From contig NW_024037064.1 in NCBI RefSeq assembly GCF_015706575.1, forward strand, positions 14,485,606-14,549,605: 64,000 nucleotides of DNA, in the 5' to 3' direction. Each line of letters starts with the position of its first letter. Within the stretch, counting starts at the first letter, position 1. The translations under genes were made by a program, and so were the position numbers. The notes beneath the pieces are model-generated. The model saw only the letters and a program-made list of their open reading frames with translations, searched no databases and was not told the DNA's origin. Of the stretch, positions 23,575-34,571 are shown in pieces. The stretch comes from Patiria miniata. Its lineage: Eukaryota; Echinodermata; Asteroidea; Valvatida; Asterinidae.

Positions 23575-23950
23575 ATTGGTAATTTTTGTTCGTATTTTTT
23601 TTGGGGGGGGGGGGGTTTGCCGCTAGCTATCGTCGTGTAAGTCTTTTGTCTTGTCTATCTCGTCCATGTGTTGTTATCATGTTGTTTTTCTGTTGTTATT
23701 GTTGTCTGTAAGGGTTGTTTCCTACAAGCCTCGGCTTACTTAAACAGCCCCATACTCCTTAGTTTCTTTTGTACATAAATCGATATAAGTTTAACATTTC
23801 TTCATAGCGTATCTTACTGGTATTAATTTTCTTTTTTGAGACATATTTACTGATTTTGTTAACTTGTTATTTACCAAATTTCTTATTTATTGATGGATGT
23901 ATTCTCTGAAGGAGTATGAAATAAATGTTTTCTTGAATTGAATTGAATTG
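22497..23950 (+). mobile_element. 5'-truncated CR1/L2-like LINE inserted in hAT exon 1
   Basis: Plus-strand RT begins abruptly and shows GVPQGSILGPLIFLLYINDL, FADDTTIF, FLGVIIDQNLSWTEHI, LILPYLNYGN and a C-terminal GPRLWNAIPNDIR, the usual series of CR1/L2-group elements. The endonuclease and 5' RT are missing. The 3' end is a short (GAATT)n tail at 23936-23955, typical of this group. hAT exon sequence lies on both sides (LAPDG side at 22484-22496; VQQMEF side from 23951). Confidence 0.82.
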
Positions 23951-24652
23951 AATTCCATTTGCTGGACCTGCAACTCTACTGAGTCACATTCGTCATTGCT
24001 GGAACCACTGTCATCAGCTACCGGCAAACTAGTATCCTATATTTCGAATGACGTGCCTGGTAGATTTCCCTCGTCACCACCACCTGTGCAAGCCCTTTTG
24101 GATGGGTCGCCTTCACTCGCAGGTCTTGTTTCACCTTGACGTTTTCTCATAGATGAGAACATCGAACGTATATCTGCCATGGTTATGACAGTTGAATCTA
24201 TGAGAAAAGTAACAGGCAGAGTGGAGTTAACTATCCTTCAAATAAATAAAATTCTCTAGGGTGAAAGGTTCTGTAATATTCTGCACCATATTGGCTGACA
24301 AAACATCCTTAGGAAAATATAAATGTACATAGTTACCCATTTTTCAATTCAATAAATACTGAATGAGTTTGAAATTGCACAAAATACGAAATATACAACT
24401 TTTGATAAATGTTTGTGGCAAAAATTTCTGACAACATGTGTCTAATTTTCTGAAATACATTTTTCTGAATATCACAAATTAATCTAGATGCACAACTGAG
24501 GCTAGGCCTAACTTGTTACTTGTTAGGCTACGCAGTCGACTGGGCCAGTGCCACACATGCATAGGCTAAGCCGCTAGGCCTACGTTTAGTCGATCATGCG
24601 TCATTGTAATGTTGCGTGTCTCATTACTTATAAAGAACAGACTTACTCACCA

Positions 24653-24850
24653 TGAATTTCAGTAAGACTGGTGGTTCATTCTCTGGGAATTATCAAAGAA
24701 ATAGGAATGAAAGGCTGAAACTGAAAGCACCCCGAAGCTGCTCAACGCCCAAATCGATATCTCGCGGACCCGACGATGGCCATGGCATGTGCGTCGTACT
24801 CATCAGACAACAGGGGTGTCAGGTTTCAACTTTGTTTATCGGCAACATTT
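24653..24850 (-). promoter_or_regulatory. Possible leader exon of the hAT gene
   Basis: On the minus strand a non-repetitive stretch ends in ATG followed by the donor-like GTGAGTAAGT at about 24652, upstream of the proposed hAT start at 24180. It could be a 5' UTR exon. Evidence is limited to the splice-site word and position. Confidence 0.3.
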
Positions 24851-24884
24851 GGCCGTAGGCCTAAGGGCTCCTTTCAAGTAAAAA

Positions 24885-27800
24885 TTTCAAATGGTCTAGT
24901 TGTGTAGTATGTTGGTTCTTGGAGGCTTCAAACTCCGAAAGTGGATTAGCAACTCTCGTGAAGTCCTGCAGACAATTCCACCATCTGAGAGAGCAAAGAC
25001 AGTTCTTTCTCTGGATTTGGACAGGGAGCTCTTACCTACCGAACGAGCCTTGGGTGGTCTTTGGGATGTAGAGAGTGACGTCTTCACATTTGATGTTCAT
25101 GTGAGCAGCAAACCGCTGACACGCCGAGGACTGCTAAGTATTGTCAGCTCGGTGTATGATCCATTTGGGTTTTGCTAGTCCTTTCATACTTACCGCCAAG
25201 ATGCTGTTTCAGGAGATTTGTAGACGAAAAATTGGTTGGGATGATTCAATACCGGATGAGATCGGTAGGCAGTTGGAGAGATGGTTGGCAGACTTACCTC
25301 AGCTGAAGAGTCTATCAGTACCCCGTTGCATCAAACCACAAGGGTTTGGTACTAGCACTACAGTTCAGCTACATCATTTCTGTAACGCCTCAGAGAGGGG
25401 ATATGGCGCGGTGACTTACCTGCGGCTACAGGATGTTGATGAAAGAGTTAGCTCTTGCCTGCTAATGGCCAAGGCCAAGTTAGCACCTCTGAAGAAAACC
25501 ACCATTCCACGTCTGGAACTTGCTGCTGGTGTTGTCTCCGTCAAACTAGACGAAATGATTCGAAGAGAGTTGTTGTTGCCTCTGCAAGAAAGTGTTTTCT
25601 GGAGCGACAGTATGATTGTGCTTCACTACCTCAGGAACGAGGACAAACGCTACCAGACCTTCGTGACCAATCGCATTTCCAGGATACTGGAGCTCTCCAA
25701 GGCATCGCAGTGGAGATATGTTGACTCCATGTCTAACCCGGCTGATGATGTCTCGAGAGGTTTAACAGCTATCGATTGCGGAAAGCGGTCGCTTGGATAC
25801 TTCGTGCAAAGGCAATTCTCCTTCACCGGATTGGGAAAGGAAATTCAGTTTCAGAGCCATCTCAGCCACTCACGGTAGATGAAGTATCTTCTTCAGAGAA
25901 AGCCATAATACGTCATGTCCAGCACATCAGTTGTGATGATGTTACTCTGAAGTCACATTCCTTTCGGAAGTTGTCACCGTATACGACAAATGAGGATATT
26001 GTGCAAGTTAGTGAAAGACTAGGCAATGCCGATCTTGCTGATGATGTCAAACATCCCTGGATTCTAAGACCCAAGCGGCATCCTGCTGTAACACTAATCG
26101 TGAGGCATTATCAGGAAGCTACGGGGCATTCTGGAACAGAGCGCACACTTGCAGAAATCCGTCAACAGTTCTGGGTCGTAAAGGGTCGTTCAGCTGTGAA
26201 GCAAGTGATCCACAAGTGCATTCAATGCAGAAAGAGAAAAGCACCTACCTTGATTCAGCGTATGTCCGACTTGCCAACAGATCGTGTAACATCTGGGCTT
26301 GCGCCATTCAGCTTGGTAGGGGTTGACATTTTTGGCCCATTTATGGTGAAGCGTGCCAGAAGCCAAGTGAAGCGTTATGGCTGTTTGTTTACATGTCTGT
26401 CTACACGAGCAGTTCATCTTGAGATTTGTCACACGTTAGACACGGACTCTTTCATCAATGCATTGCAGCGTTTCATATCTCGCTGTGGTCGTCCTATTGA
26501 AGTGAGGTCTGATAATGGTACCAACTGTGTTGGAGGGAACCGTGAATTACAACAAGCGATCCAGGAATGGAATCAGGATAAAATTCATGACTGTCTACTT
26601 CAAAAAGAGATACGTTTGGTGTTCAATCCGCGTGCAGCATCTCACTTTGGTGGCGTGGTAGCGCCAGATCCGAACAGTTGGTTCTGTATTGAGCAGTTTA
26701 CTCCGTCAACAAGTACTTACTGACGAAGGACTCCTGACACTGATGTGTACTGTTGAGGCAATTGTCAACGGGAGACCAATTACTCGACTCTCCGATGACA
26801 CACGGGATCCTGCTCCTTTTACACCAATTCACCTGCTGCTCCTCCGCTCCGGACCCAAGCTGCGTCCAGGACAGTTTGTAGAGCAGGATGTCCACAGACG
26901 AAGATCGCACCAAGTACAATATCTTGCCGACGTCTTCTGGAAACGATGGCTCAGAGAATATCTGCCGTCATTGCAAGAACGGCAGAAATGGATCAACCCA
27001 AAGCGTAATGTCAGTGTGGGAGATCTTGTGTTGATTAGGAGCGAGAACGCACCTCGATACCAGTGGCCCATGGGACTTGTGGTGACAACTTACCCAGGCA
27101 GGGATGGAAAATGTGAGATCTGTGCAGGTGAAAACACATACTGGAGTGTATCTTCGTCCAATCGACAAACTGTGTCTCTTGGAGGGAGACATGATGGTCC
27201 AAGAGAACGATACTTCTTGATGCAGACTGAGGGTCAGCCGATCAACGCAGAAGTTTTCATGTGATGGACATGTGAGATCAGCGTGAGCATATACAGATTT
27301 GCTATTAACTGACACACCCTGATGAGTGTCGGTGGACTGTAATTATTATAATTGGTGGTGGGTTTTGTAATGAATTTTGGATGACACTTTAAGTTTAAAT
27401 TCTGCCTTTATGTTTAGATAATGTCTTGATATTACAAGAGCATTAGGGGCCGGAATGTAACAGACAGAATTTGACACTTGTAAACAAGTCTAGCAAACTT
27501 TCCTTATTTGCATAATTATGCATAAAAGCTCTTGCATTTTTGTTGCGTGAGGGCGCTCTTTGATTGGGTGTGGTGAGCTCCTTGGAAATGCATGACCACA
27601 TGTACATGTGTATGTACATGTGCACACCTATGCAGACACCTACATGTATGCAGACATGCTCTGACAACACTCTGTAATTTGCCATTTATGTGACATCCCT
27701 TTGGAAGCTCAGCAAAAGTAAGTTTACAGACATTTATTTACTTATTTATGATTGTGATTAGAGATTTAATTTCATAATTTAAAAGGAAATTTGTGTGTAA

Positions 27801-28165
27801 ATTTGGATTATTTAGCCAGTCAAATTGAACCATGTGAGCCACTCCTTGTTTGTCATTGAGCCCCTTTGTAAAAATGAAAGACATTGGAGGATGAAAAGTG
27901 TTTGTTATTTATACTTACCATTGATAGATTTATATAATACTTGACTCAAAATAAGTTTTGTTTTTCTTTATACTTATAGTTGAACCTTGCTTGCTTGCTA
28001 CTTGCTTACTACTACTTGCAACCTGATTGTTTGCCACATCCTACTGTACATGTTACTTGCTACTAGAGACACCACTGTGAATTGTGAATTAAACCTTGTG
28101 ATAGCAATCCAAGCATGAGTTTCAAACTGAGCGTATTGGTATTCCTGTAATCTTGGGAGGTTACA
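24885..28165 (+). mobile_element. BEL/Pao LTR retrotransposon fossil, 5'-truncated
   Basis: Plus-strand pol remnant: distal reverse transcriptase and RNase H (about 24.9-25.8 kb), integrase with its zinc-binding part and catalytic core (about 25.9-26.7 kb) and an integrase C-terminal part (26.7-27.26 kb). The order and wording match the BEL/Pao family. A purine tract precedes a single 3' LTR at 27456-28165 that starts TGTAACAG and ends GGTTACA. The 5' LTR, gag and front of pol are absent. The element is broken, with a handful of breaks; the missing second LTR prevents dating. Confidence 0.85.
27456..28165 (+). repeat. 3' LTR of the BEL/Pao fossil
   Basis: About 710 bp, beginning TGTAACAGACAG directly after a GGGGCCGG purine-rich tract and ending GGGAGGTTACA, the TG...CA form of an LTR. 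No second copy was seen in the window. The short frame at 27443-27685 minus is not a gene. Confidence 0.7.
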
Positions 28166-28673
28166 GTTTGTATTTAAGCAAAAGCCATAATAAATTCAAC
28201 CCAATTTACTTTTGTTCAGGCGTTCATGCACACAACAATTCTTAATTGCAACGTAATTTAATGGAATATTTAGTTTGGACTCGACAAAACAAATTGACGT
28301 TAAGTTGCATTCATTTGTTTTAAGAGTTTATTTATACGCAAATCTGGATAAGTAAACGTTACATCATTAACAAAATTAAGCGTTTGCACACGTGCCATTA
28401 ATATTAATTCAGTTATGTCCACGTCAAGGTTATATTGGTAACTTGTGGTTGTGACAATATTCCTTCATTAGAGCCTTTTGTGTAATGAATTTTTAGTATT
28501 TTATTTTAATGGCTGGACCATAACTTATTTTGGGTTATTTGAATTCCAATTGTATGCATTCTAAGTGTTTGTAATGTTGTAACATTCTTTAAGTTTGGCC
28601 TGTGGGCCACGATGAGAACGAATTAAAAAAGTATCAATCAATAAATAAAAAGTAAAATGAGTATAAAATCGAT
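28166..28673. other. AT-rich DNA, no gene seen
   Basis: Contains nothing recognisable except a 3'-tail-like stretch at about 28590-28650 (GGCCTGTGGGCCACGATGAG, then A-rich DNA with AATAAATAAA) that resembles the end of a retroposon. Confidence 0.4.
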
Positions 28674-29015
28674 TCAGTTACATTTCCATGTATGATACAG
28701 TAAGTAACCGGCAACTAAACATGCGAAGTCAAACACAGCTACGGTTACTGCAAACAGCATTTTGATTCTCTGCTTGCTTTTGTATACTTGCCCAGCTATG
28801 TCTGTCCAAACGGCCGACCTTGCCAATTCAATCACAGGTTGTCGTTCTGGCCTGTTAGTCATGTCGGGTAACAGCCCAGAAGGCCTATTCCTAGGTCTAG
28901 GTCTGGGCCTAAGCCTAGGCCTAAACACTGGAGACGGCCTGGTGTTTGGCTCTACTTCATCAACACGCATTTCGACCAAAGTTGACATTTCTATCGAAGA
29001 AGCCATGTTGTGCAT
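28674..29015 (-). CDS. Small putative membrane protein, possible host gene
   Basis: Single minus-strand frame of 113 aa starting MHNMASSIEM; the second Met has a good context (AACATGG). Longer upstream Mets exist. The order is: an acidic/polar N-terminus, an Arg/Pro-rich repeat FRPRLRPRPRPRNRPSG produced by GGCCTA/GGTCTA hexamers, a linker, a basic patch KSKQRIK, then one strong hydrophobic segment MLFAVTVAVFDFACLVAGYL with a short LYHTWKCN tail. This is the layout of a single-pass or tail-anchored protein. No family was recognised. Its neighbours are a BEL/Pao fossil and a satellite. It is the only non-transposon frame in the window with protein-like composition, but a chance frame cannot be excluded. 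Confidence 0.35.
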   Translation of the reverse strand: MHNMASSIEMSTLVEMRVDEVEPNTRPSPVFRPRLRPRPRPRNRPSGLLPDMTNRPERQPVIELARSAVWTDIAGQVYKSKQRIKMLFAVTVAVFDFACLVAGYLLYHTWKCN

Positions 29016-29399
29016 TTGCCTGATACAATAACAACTGCCAGCTGAATGGAATGGAACACGGTATTCCAGGGCATATAATGCAATATACAAGGAATACTAT
29101 ATGCAGGGAATATGTAACCACTAATTTATGATTATCCCAGATTTTCGTGTTGCAATGACATGTTATCTTATTTATTTGTTAACATTTGCGAGGTTTAAAA
29201 TTGAGTTTCCATATTCCAAATATCCTCGGAACTGGTAAAAAAAAGTAAACAAATAAATGATTTTGCGTATAGGGGGCCTAACCAATATCCCATAAGAAAA
29301 CTCATTTCAGTTTGCTGTTTTCACCATAACAGCGGCGAGTATTATTAAGGCAGGATGAGCGTTTCATTGAAACCTATTAATTAAGCCACTTTATTGATA

Positions 29400-30480
29400 C
29401 AGGACTTAATTATTTTGGTTCATTCTTCACGGTAATTTAGACATGTTTCACGTAAGAATGTTGCACTAAATATATTTTAGTGCAAACAACGAAGCTTTAT
29501 TCGAGTACATATTAAGTAAATATTTATGTATTATTAACCCCATTTTAAACTCTTTTGCTTTTACTCCTTATCGTGTTGATAAAACTTAACAAATTAAGTT
29601 CAATTCAATATTGAGCATGTCGCGTTTTTTTAACTTGGATATCAACGTAAACGCAACTAAAGGATATTTTAGTATTATTTAATCACTCATTTGCTTTAAT
29701 AGTTACTTAAATAAGGATAATCATTTTAGGAATACCAACTTAATTAGGAAATTTAATTGATATCGGTTTTAACTATTTTTGTCGTATTTTAGGACTGAAA
29801 TGTTTAATGCTAATCTGCCAGTTTATGGATTTTAGTACCTTTTACTTGATTTACTTTAGTGCGAACAACGAATCTTTATTTGAGTTTGTATTAACCATTA
29901 TTGTTTATTTATTAGTTACTCATTTTTAAATGCGGTTGCTTTTACTTCTATATCTTGTGAATGAAACAACTTAAGTTCAACTCAATTTAAAGGATTTTAT
30001 ATCTTTTACACTTAAGTTTCAAAAAAACAACAGAAACGAGGTTTTTATTATTGTTTAATCATTATTTTGGCTAAGTTAATAGAAATTGAGTCAGAATAAA
30101 AATTTGAGCCATGCAAACTAAATAATGACAATTTGTTGATATCGGTCTTACTTACTTTTTGGCGTTTTTTAGGACTCAAATTCTTCATGTTAACCTAAAA
30201 GTTTATGGATTTAAGTAATTTGTGCTTATTTTGTTCAAGTGCGAAAACGTAAGCTATATGTGGGTAGGTATTAACCAAATAGTTTAATAATTATTTACTC
30301 AATTTTTAATGTCGTTGGTTTTACTGATCTTTCGTGTTGATTAAACTTAGCATATTAAGTACCATACAGTTTTTCAAATATTGGGTTTTTTTACTTAACT
30401 TTCAACACAAAAGCAACAGAAAATAGATTTTAGTATTATTTAATCATTAATTATGTTTAATATTTACTTATGCCATGATT
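29400..30480. repeat. Diverged satellite of about 378 bp, nearly three copies
   Basis: The same series of words recurs with a spacing of about 378 bases: TTTAGTGCAAACAACGAA near 29476, TTTAGTGCGAACAACGAA near 29855 and CAAGTGCGAAAACGTAAG near 30237. Also recurring are TTTTAGGACT, GTTTATGGATTTTAGTA and TAGTATTATTTAATCA. Divergence between copies is high, so the array is old. No coding potential. Confidence 0.8.
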
Positions 30481-31065
30481 CATTACACTCAGACACGAAT
30501 ACATGTACAATCAAAACATCATTAATCGATATATTGGATTTGCCGCAGCCTGAATGAGTTTATTAAATCTTCATGCCAAATCAAAGAATGTTTTGTTTTC
30601 CGTTTTACCATACGCACCACCAGCATAAATAGACGGCCAGATACCAGTCTTTCATTGCTGAAATCCGTTGGGCAAACTGACTCTTACAAACCATTGGGTT
30701 GATCAGGCCCACCGAACCTGGGGTACATAACCGAGCCCCCACTCCGGATCAACTTTAAACCGTATCTGGGGTAATAACGGTCCCCCACTCCGAAAACCAC
30801 CTGTGGTATATCCACGCCCCTTCTAAATTGCTCCGAAATTGATAGGACACTTGTAAAACTTTTAAAGTAATTTCCTTAATTGAAACACAAAGTTCGCTGG
30901 CATAAATAACTGGAATGCGTCGCGGTCGGAACCGACTTCGTGGAAGCAAACCCTAGCCGGCACAGGCTGGGTTATTGTTGTAAAGGTTTGGAATTAAACA
31001 ATTATAAATCAATGTCAGCACATTTCACTGGACAGGCTCAGCAACCCTGGAATATGGCTTGCCGA
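30481..31065. other. Unassigned stretch between satellite and LINE
   Basis: No gene seen. Bases 30710-30800 hold two similar blocks with CCCCCACTCCG, suggesting a short local duplication. The LINE homology begins at about 31066. Confidence 0.5.
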
Positions 31066-32798
31066 ACCCTGTTCTAAGCTGCTCTCTCCATTCACCTAAA
31101 TTAAAACCTTTAGACTTTGTTACATTAAGGCGAGAACCGCTAGCTCCTTGAAACATGCTGATGATATTAAATAATCTGTGAAGAGAAGGAACATTTCGAA
31201 CGATACAAGTTGTATCGTCCGCATATTGAAGTATTTTACAATGCATGTCGTTACGTCCTGGAATAAAAATGCCTTGAATTCCCTTGTCGTTGCGGACAGC
31301 CGCAGCGAAGAGCTCAATAAAAATGACATAGAGAAGAGGTGACAGGGGCATCCCTGTCTAACACCTTTCTGTAAGGAAAACAGATTAGAAAGGAAACCGT
31401 TAGCAAGAACTTGGCTAAAAATATCCGTATATAAGATTTTGAGCCACTTAATAAAGTTAGGCCCAAAACCAAATTTGTGCAGCACTTTGTAAAGAAATAA
31501 CCAATTCACTCGATCAAACACTTTCTGCTGATCCAGCGAGATGAGCAGAGTGTTTTATGTAAAGAAGAGAAATGTATTCTCTTGTTTGCATAAAACACGA
31601 GGTTCCGCAGAAGTCAGGCGTTATCCTGTATGGATCTCCCTTTGACTCCGCAGGTCTGAAAAGGACTAATAATCGTGGATAAAACAGAAGAAAGACGGTT
31701 ACGAAGCGGTTTGGCAAGAATTTTATAATCTACATTCATTAATGAAATCGACCTTTTGTTTTGAGGCAAAGAAGGGTCGCCGGGCTTATCCAACAAGGTG
31801 ATAATACCGGTCCTCTGTGAATTGGCTAACATATAAAGATTAAAAGAAGTATTAAAAACACTAAGGAGATCAGAACTAATAAGGTCCCAAAAAGTGGAAT
31901 AAAATTCCTTCGGTAATCCATCGCTACCAGGGCTTTTGCCGTTTAGCATGTCCAGTAAAGCAGCGTCAAGTTCATTAGTATCAAGAGGAACCTCTAGATT
32001 ATTAATGTTCTCTTCTGTAAGAGTGTCGAAATCTGGTCTTAAAAGAAAGATTGAAAGCTATCAACAGTATCGTCTGCTGAAAAAAAAGATGTATAAAAAT
32101 CTTTATATAATCCACAATTTCTAAAGGTGAAGATGAAACAGACCCGTCTGGGCGTTTAACTGTGGGGATGGAAGAAGCCTTCTTGTGATTAAATTCAGTA
32201 CGAAAAAAATTGCTAGATGGGTGCTCTCCTTCATTTAGATGAAAAATGCGAGATCGCACCCTCGTTCCTTCAGCTAGAAAATGATCTAACTCAGAAAGTT
32301 GAAGCTTAATCTGGTTATACTCGGCAAGAAAGTTTTTGTCTTTGTTCCCTTGGTGAAGAAAGGCGGTAACCCGGTCCAAGGAAGCAAGTAGACGAACTTT
32401 CTCTTTCTTTCTATCATTTGAAAGACGGCAAGAATGGGCTATAATCAGTTTTTGGCCACCAATCTAACTCGTTGACAAAACCTTCTTTTAGAGTTCTCCA
32501 CCCTGTATATGCTCTCTTAAAATCTGTTTGAAAGAGGATCAGTTAAAAAAGAAGTGTTACATTTCCAGTACCCCTTTCCTCTTTCTGGAAGAGCAGAAGG
32601 ATTAATATTTAAAACGACTCCATAATGATCTGAGAAATAAACAGGCAAATGTGTAATAGAGGAAAAATTTAAGTTATTAAAAATGTAGAATCGGTCAAGC
32701 CGACTACAAATATTATTTGAAGCATTTCTCCTTCTAAAATATCTATCTTGAGGATAGGTAGTCCTCCAGGGATCAATGAGAGAAAATTCGTCACGCAC
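31066..32798 (-). pseudogene. LINE ORF2: endonuclease end and reverse transcriptase
   Basis: Minus-strand blocks in order: LIDPWRTTYPQDRYF, SRLDRFYIF and YFSDHYGVV (endonuclease), then SPGSDGLPKEFYSTFWDLIS, GIITLLDKPGD, FDRVNWLFLYKVLHKFGFG, GVRQGCP followed by PLSPLLYVIF, and LQYADDTTCIV with the catalytic YADD. These place it in the L1/Tx1 superclade. At least four frame changes or stops separate blocks, for example between GVRQGCP and PLSPLL. It closely matches the 16.5-18 kb copy. Confidence 0.8.
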
Positions 32799-32815
32799 GT
32801 AACATTTGTCAGGCT

Positions 32816-33587
32816 TTATCTACCTTCTGGTGGTGGAGGAAAAATCATCATTGTAGGTCGTCGCTGGGGAATCGTTGTCGGAATGTTGTCCGTCTCGTTG
32901 TCACCGTCCATTTCACTGTCGGATAGTCTGCCCCCTCTCACAAGTTCGGCGTATGATCTTCTGCATCTCGACGCGATGTGGCCTTCAAACCCGCAGGACC
33001 GACACCGAACAGGTTCTGTGCAGTCGCGGCTTCGACGACCGGGCCTGTTGCGGTTGTAGCAGGTGACATTCAGGCACTCCATGCCCCGATGCCCGACCGC
33101 TCCACAACTCTGACAAGTTGCCTCCTGCTCGGCGTAGCTAACCCGTAGCTGATAGCCACCGACACGGTTGTACAATGGGTTTAGTCAATTCCATACGCAC
33201 GTGCCGGTGACCATTCTCCCACGCGTTATGCACCTGCCAGTGGCCCCGTCGCACTCCAAGGATTTTCCGGTAGGGAGACAGCGCCGAGGTAATGGTGACG
33301 TCTGTGAGTTAGTAGGGCCGTCTTTCACCGTCACAAAGGTTGCCGTCTTCGATGCCGATATGGTCATCACGTGTTGTTGTTTGATCCGCAGATACGCCTT
33401 AAGAGTTTTCTCCTTCAGCGCCGCCGTCTTGCTGGTCACGCACCATTCTTCTCATTCAGCTGCTGCACACACACAATCTCCGCTTCCTTTACGGTAATTG
33501 CCACTAGATCACAAAATTCTTTATATGTCACCTTCTCGTCGGTTGTCAAATAGGTTGACAAATCCCGCTTTAAGTCTCGGGTTGCCA
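32816..33587 (-). pseudogene. Keno-like LINE ORF1, N-terminal half
   Basis: Homologous to residues 1 to about 260 of the intact ORF1 at 38913-40370. It keeps a zinc knuckle CQSCGAVGHRGMEC that is damaged in the other copy, plus CRSCGFEGHIASRC. Small indels break the frame at two or three places (around 33180, 33320 and 33450). It is cut off at 32811 by sequence of another LINE. Confidence 0.75.
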
Positions 33588-33624
33588 TGGAAAATCATGC
33601 AATGGTCCTAGGACTTTTCAAACA

Positions 33625-33653
33625 TGATCTTAGCCAAAAGGCCGAGAAGCGAT
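33625..33653 (-). ncRNA. U2 snRNA nucleotides 1-29 (truncated gene)
   Basis: The minus strand reads ATCGCTTCTCGGCCTTTTGG followed by CTAAGATCA, an exact match to the conserved 5' end of U2 snRNA. It then switches to LINE sequence. This part of U2 forms stem I and the start of the U6-pairing region. The branch-point-pairing segment is displaced, so the gene cannot give a working U2. Confidence 0.85.
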
Positions 33654-34045
33654 AACAATTAATTTTAAAACAATAACGCGGAAAGGGATTATTCGCCTAA
33701 AAATACTGTATGCCATTGTTCTTCTTATTATTATTAATTTGTTGCTTTTTTTGTTTCCTGGTGTGGAAAAAAGAACAGAGAGAGAGATGAGCACAAAATC
33801 TCCGGCTTTCTCAGATTAACAGAGATATATACATTCTTAAACATATTTCTATAATGCATTTTCATACACCTCGATCATATTTAACCAAGAATCTTGTTGA
33901 AAAAAATAAATCAAGACAAAAAAAATGGGATCAATGCATCAGTGAGCGAGAGCGTCGGCACTTAATACCGCACGTACGATGTACCGGGACAAGCATATCA
34001 ATAGATGGCGCCCTTCAACACTCCCGGTCATCGCGCCTCGGCGTT
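33654..34045 (-). promoter_or_regulatory. U2 gene upstream region, copy 1
   Basis: Immediately upstream of the U2 start and similar to 40436-40711, including CTCCGGCTTTCTCAGATTAA and CGATGACCGGGAGTGTTG on one or the other strand. snRNA promoters lie in this interval, so a proximal element is expected about 50-60 bases upstream; I could not identify one reliably. Similarity stops at about 34045. Confidence 0.5.
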
Positions 34046-34571
34046 CCTGGTGACCTATGTCGCATGTAACAGAGGAATTACCTATTCTGTCAATAGTAGA
34101 ATTAAAACACAAATGAAATCTCCAGCTAAAATGAAAAGGCAGTTACCTGAAAGGTACTGCGAAAGATTATTAAAAAAAAAATCTTTTTATGAAGGGGGTC
34201 GTTTGGCGCATAAACTGAAATGAGTTTAATGCGTCCACCCGACTCTTCTAAAAAAAAACAGCTCACGATTCTCCCCTGAGAATCAAAATTAACATCGGAC
34301 AATTTAAAAGAAGCACGTTGATTAGAAATGATAACAGTGCTGCAAGAAGAGGATGCGCCATAGCTGGCAAAAATTTCTCCTCTCCACTCCGTTTTCCAAA
34401 GTTGGAGATCAGATGAACACGTAATGTGGCACTCCTGTAAAAAAAAAAACATCGTAATTTAGACAAAGATTAAAAATTTAAAATCACGCATACCATTAAT
34501 ATGTAAAGTTAAAATGGAGATCATTGTGCTAAAAATATAAAAACCTGGAGAAAGTTCGTTAAAAATTAAAA

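Larger units (their letters stand above)
19633..24180 (-). pseudogene. hAT transposase gene (TTF finger, DDE core, dimerisation domain)
   Basis: The main exon (21435-19633) keeps a 572-aa open frame. It shows FAILVDETKDV (first acidic residue), GYDGAAVMSG, VYVHCYAHRFNLV and the C-terminal hAT dimerisation block VTSASCERSFSAMKLIKTYL. The preceding exon (22177-21823, donor GTGAGT) encodes a TTF-type finger region, HPWLEYS then CDAVFCFACRHF and GFSNWKKALG. The proposed first exon starts at 24180 (MADIRSMFSSMRKRQ). Damage: one in-frame TAG after SFEI in exon 1, a one-base frame change in the TTF exon near 22030, and a LINE in exon 1. The protein resembles ZMYM1-like hAT transposases. The catalytic exon being intact suggests moderate age. 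Confidence 0.82.
19126..24850 (-). mobile_element. hAT transposon, gene on the minus strand, nested insertions
   Basis: The left terminus CAGTGGCGTAGCCAGGAA at 19126 is a classic hAT end and cuts LINE ORF1 cleanly. A long transposase exon and upstream exons lie on the minus strand. The opposite terminus was not found; the element runs into a BEL/Pao fossil near 24.87 kb, which may have removed it. It was hit by a plus-strand LINE (22497-23950) and carries a MITE in an intron (21551-21716). G/C homopolymers at 19153-19174 and 19441-19457 lie in its 3' region. Confidence 0.8.
32811..34045 (-). mobile_element. Displaced block: U2 upstream DNA, U2 nt 1-29 and Keno-like LINE 5' end
   Basis: This block is a close paralogue of 39604-40711 in the same orientation. 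It contains upstream flank, the first 29 bases of U2 snRNA and the first half of a LINE ORF1, and sits inside the endonuclease region of another LINE. Because it includes non-element upstream DNA, it is not a plain retrotransposition product. Relative to the other copy it has an extra stretch of about 100 bases at 33676-33776. Confidence 0.75.
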
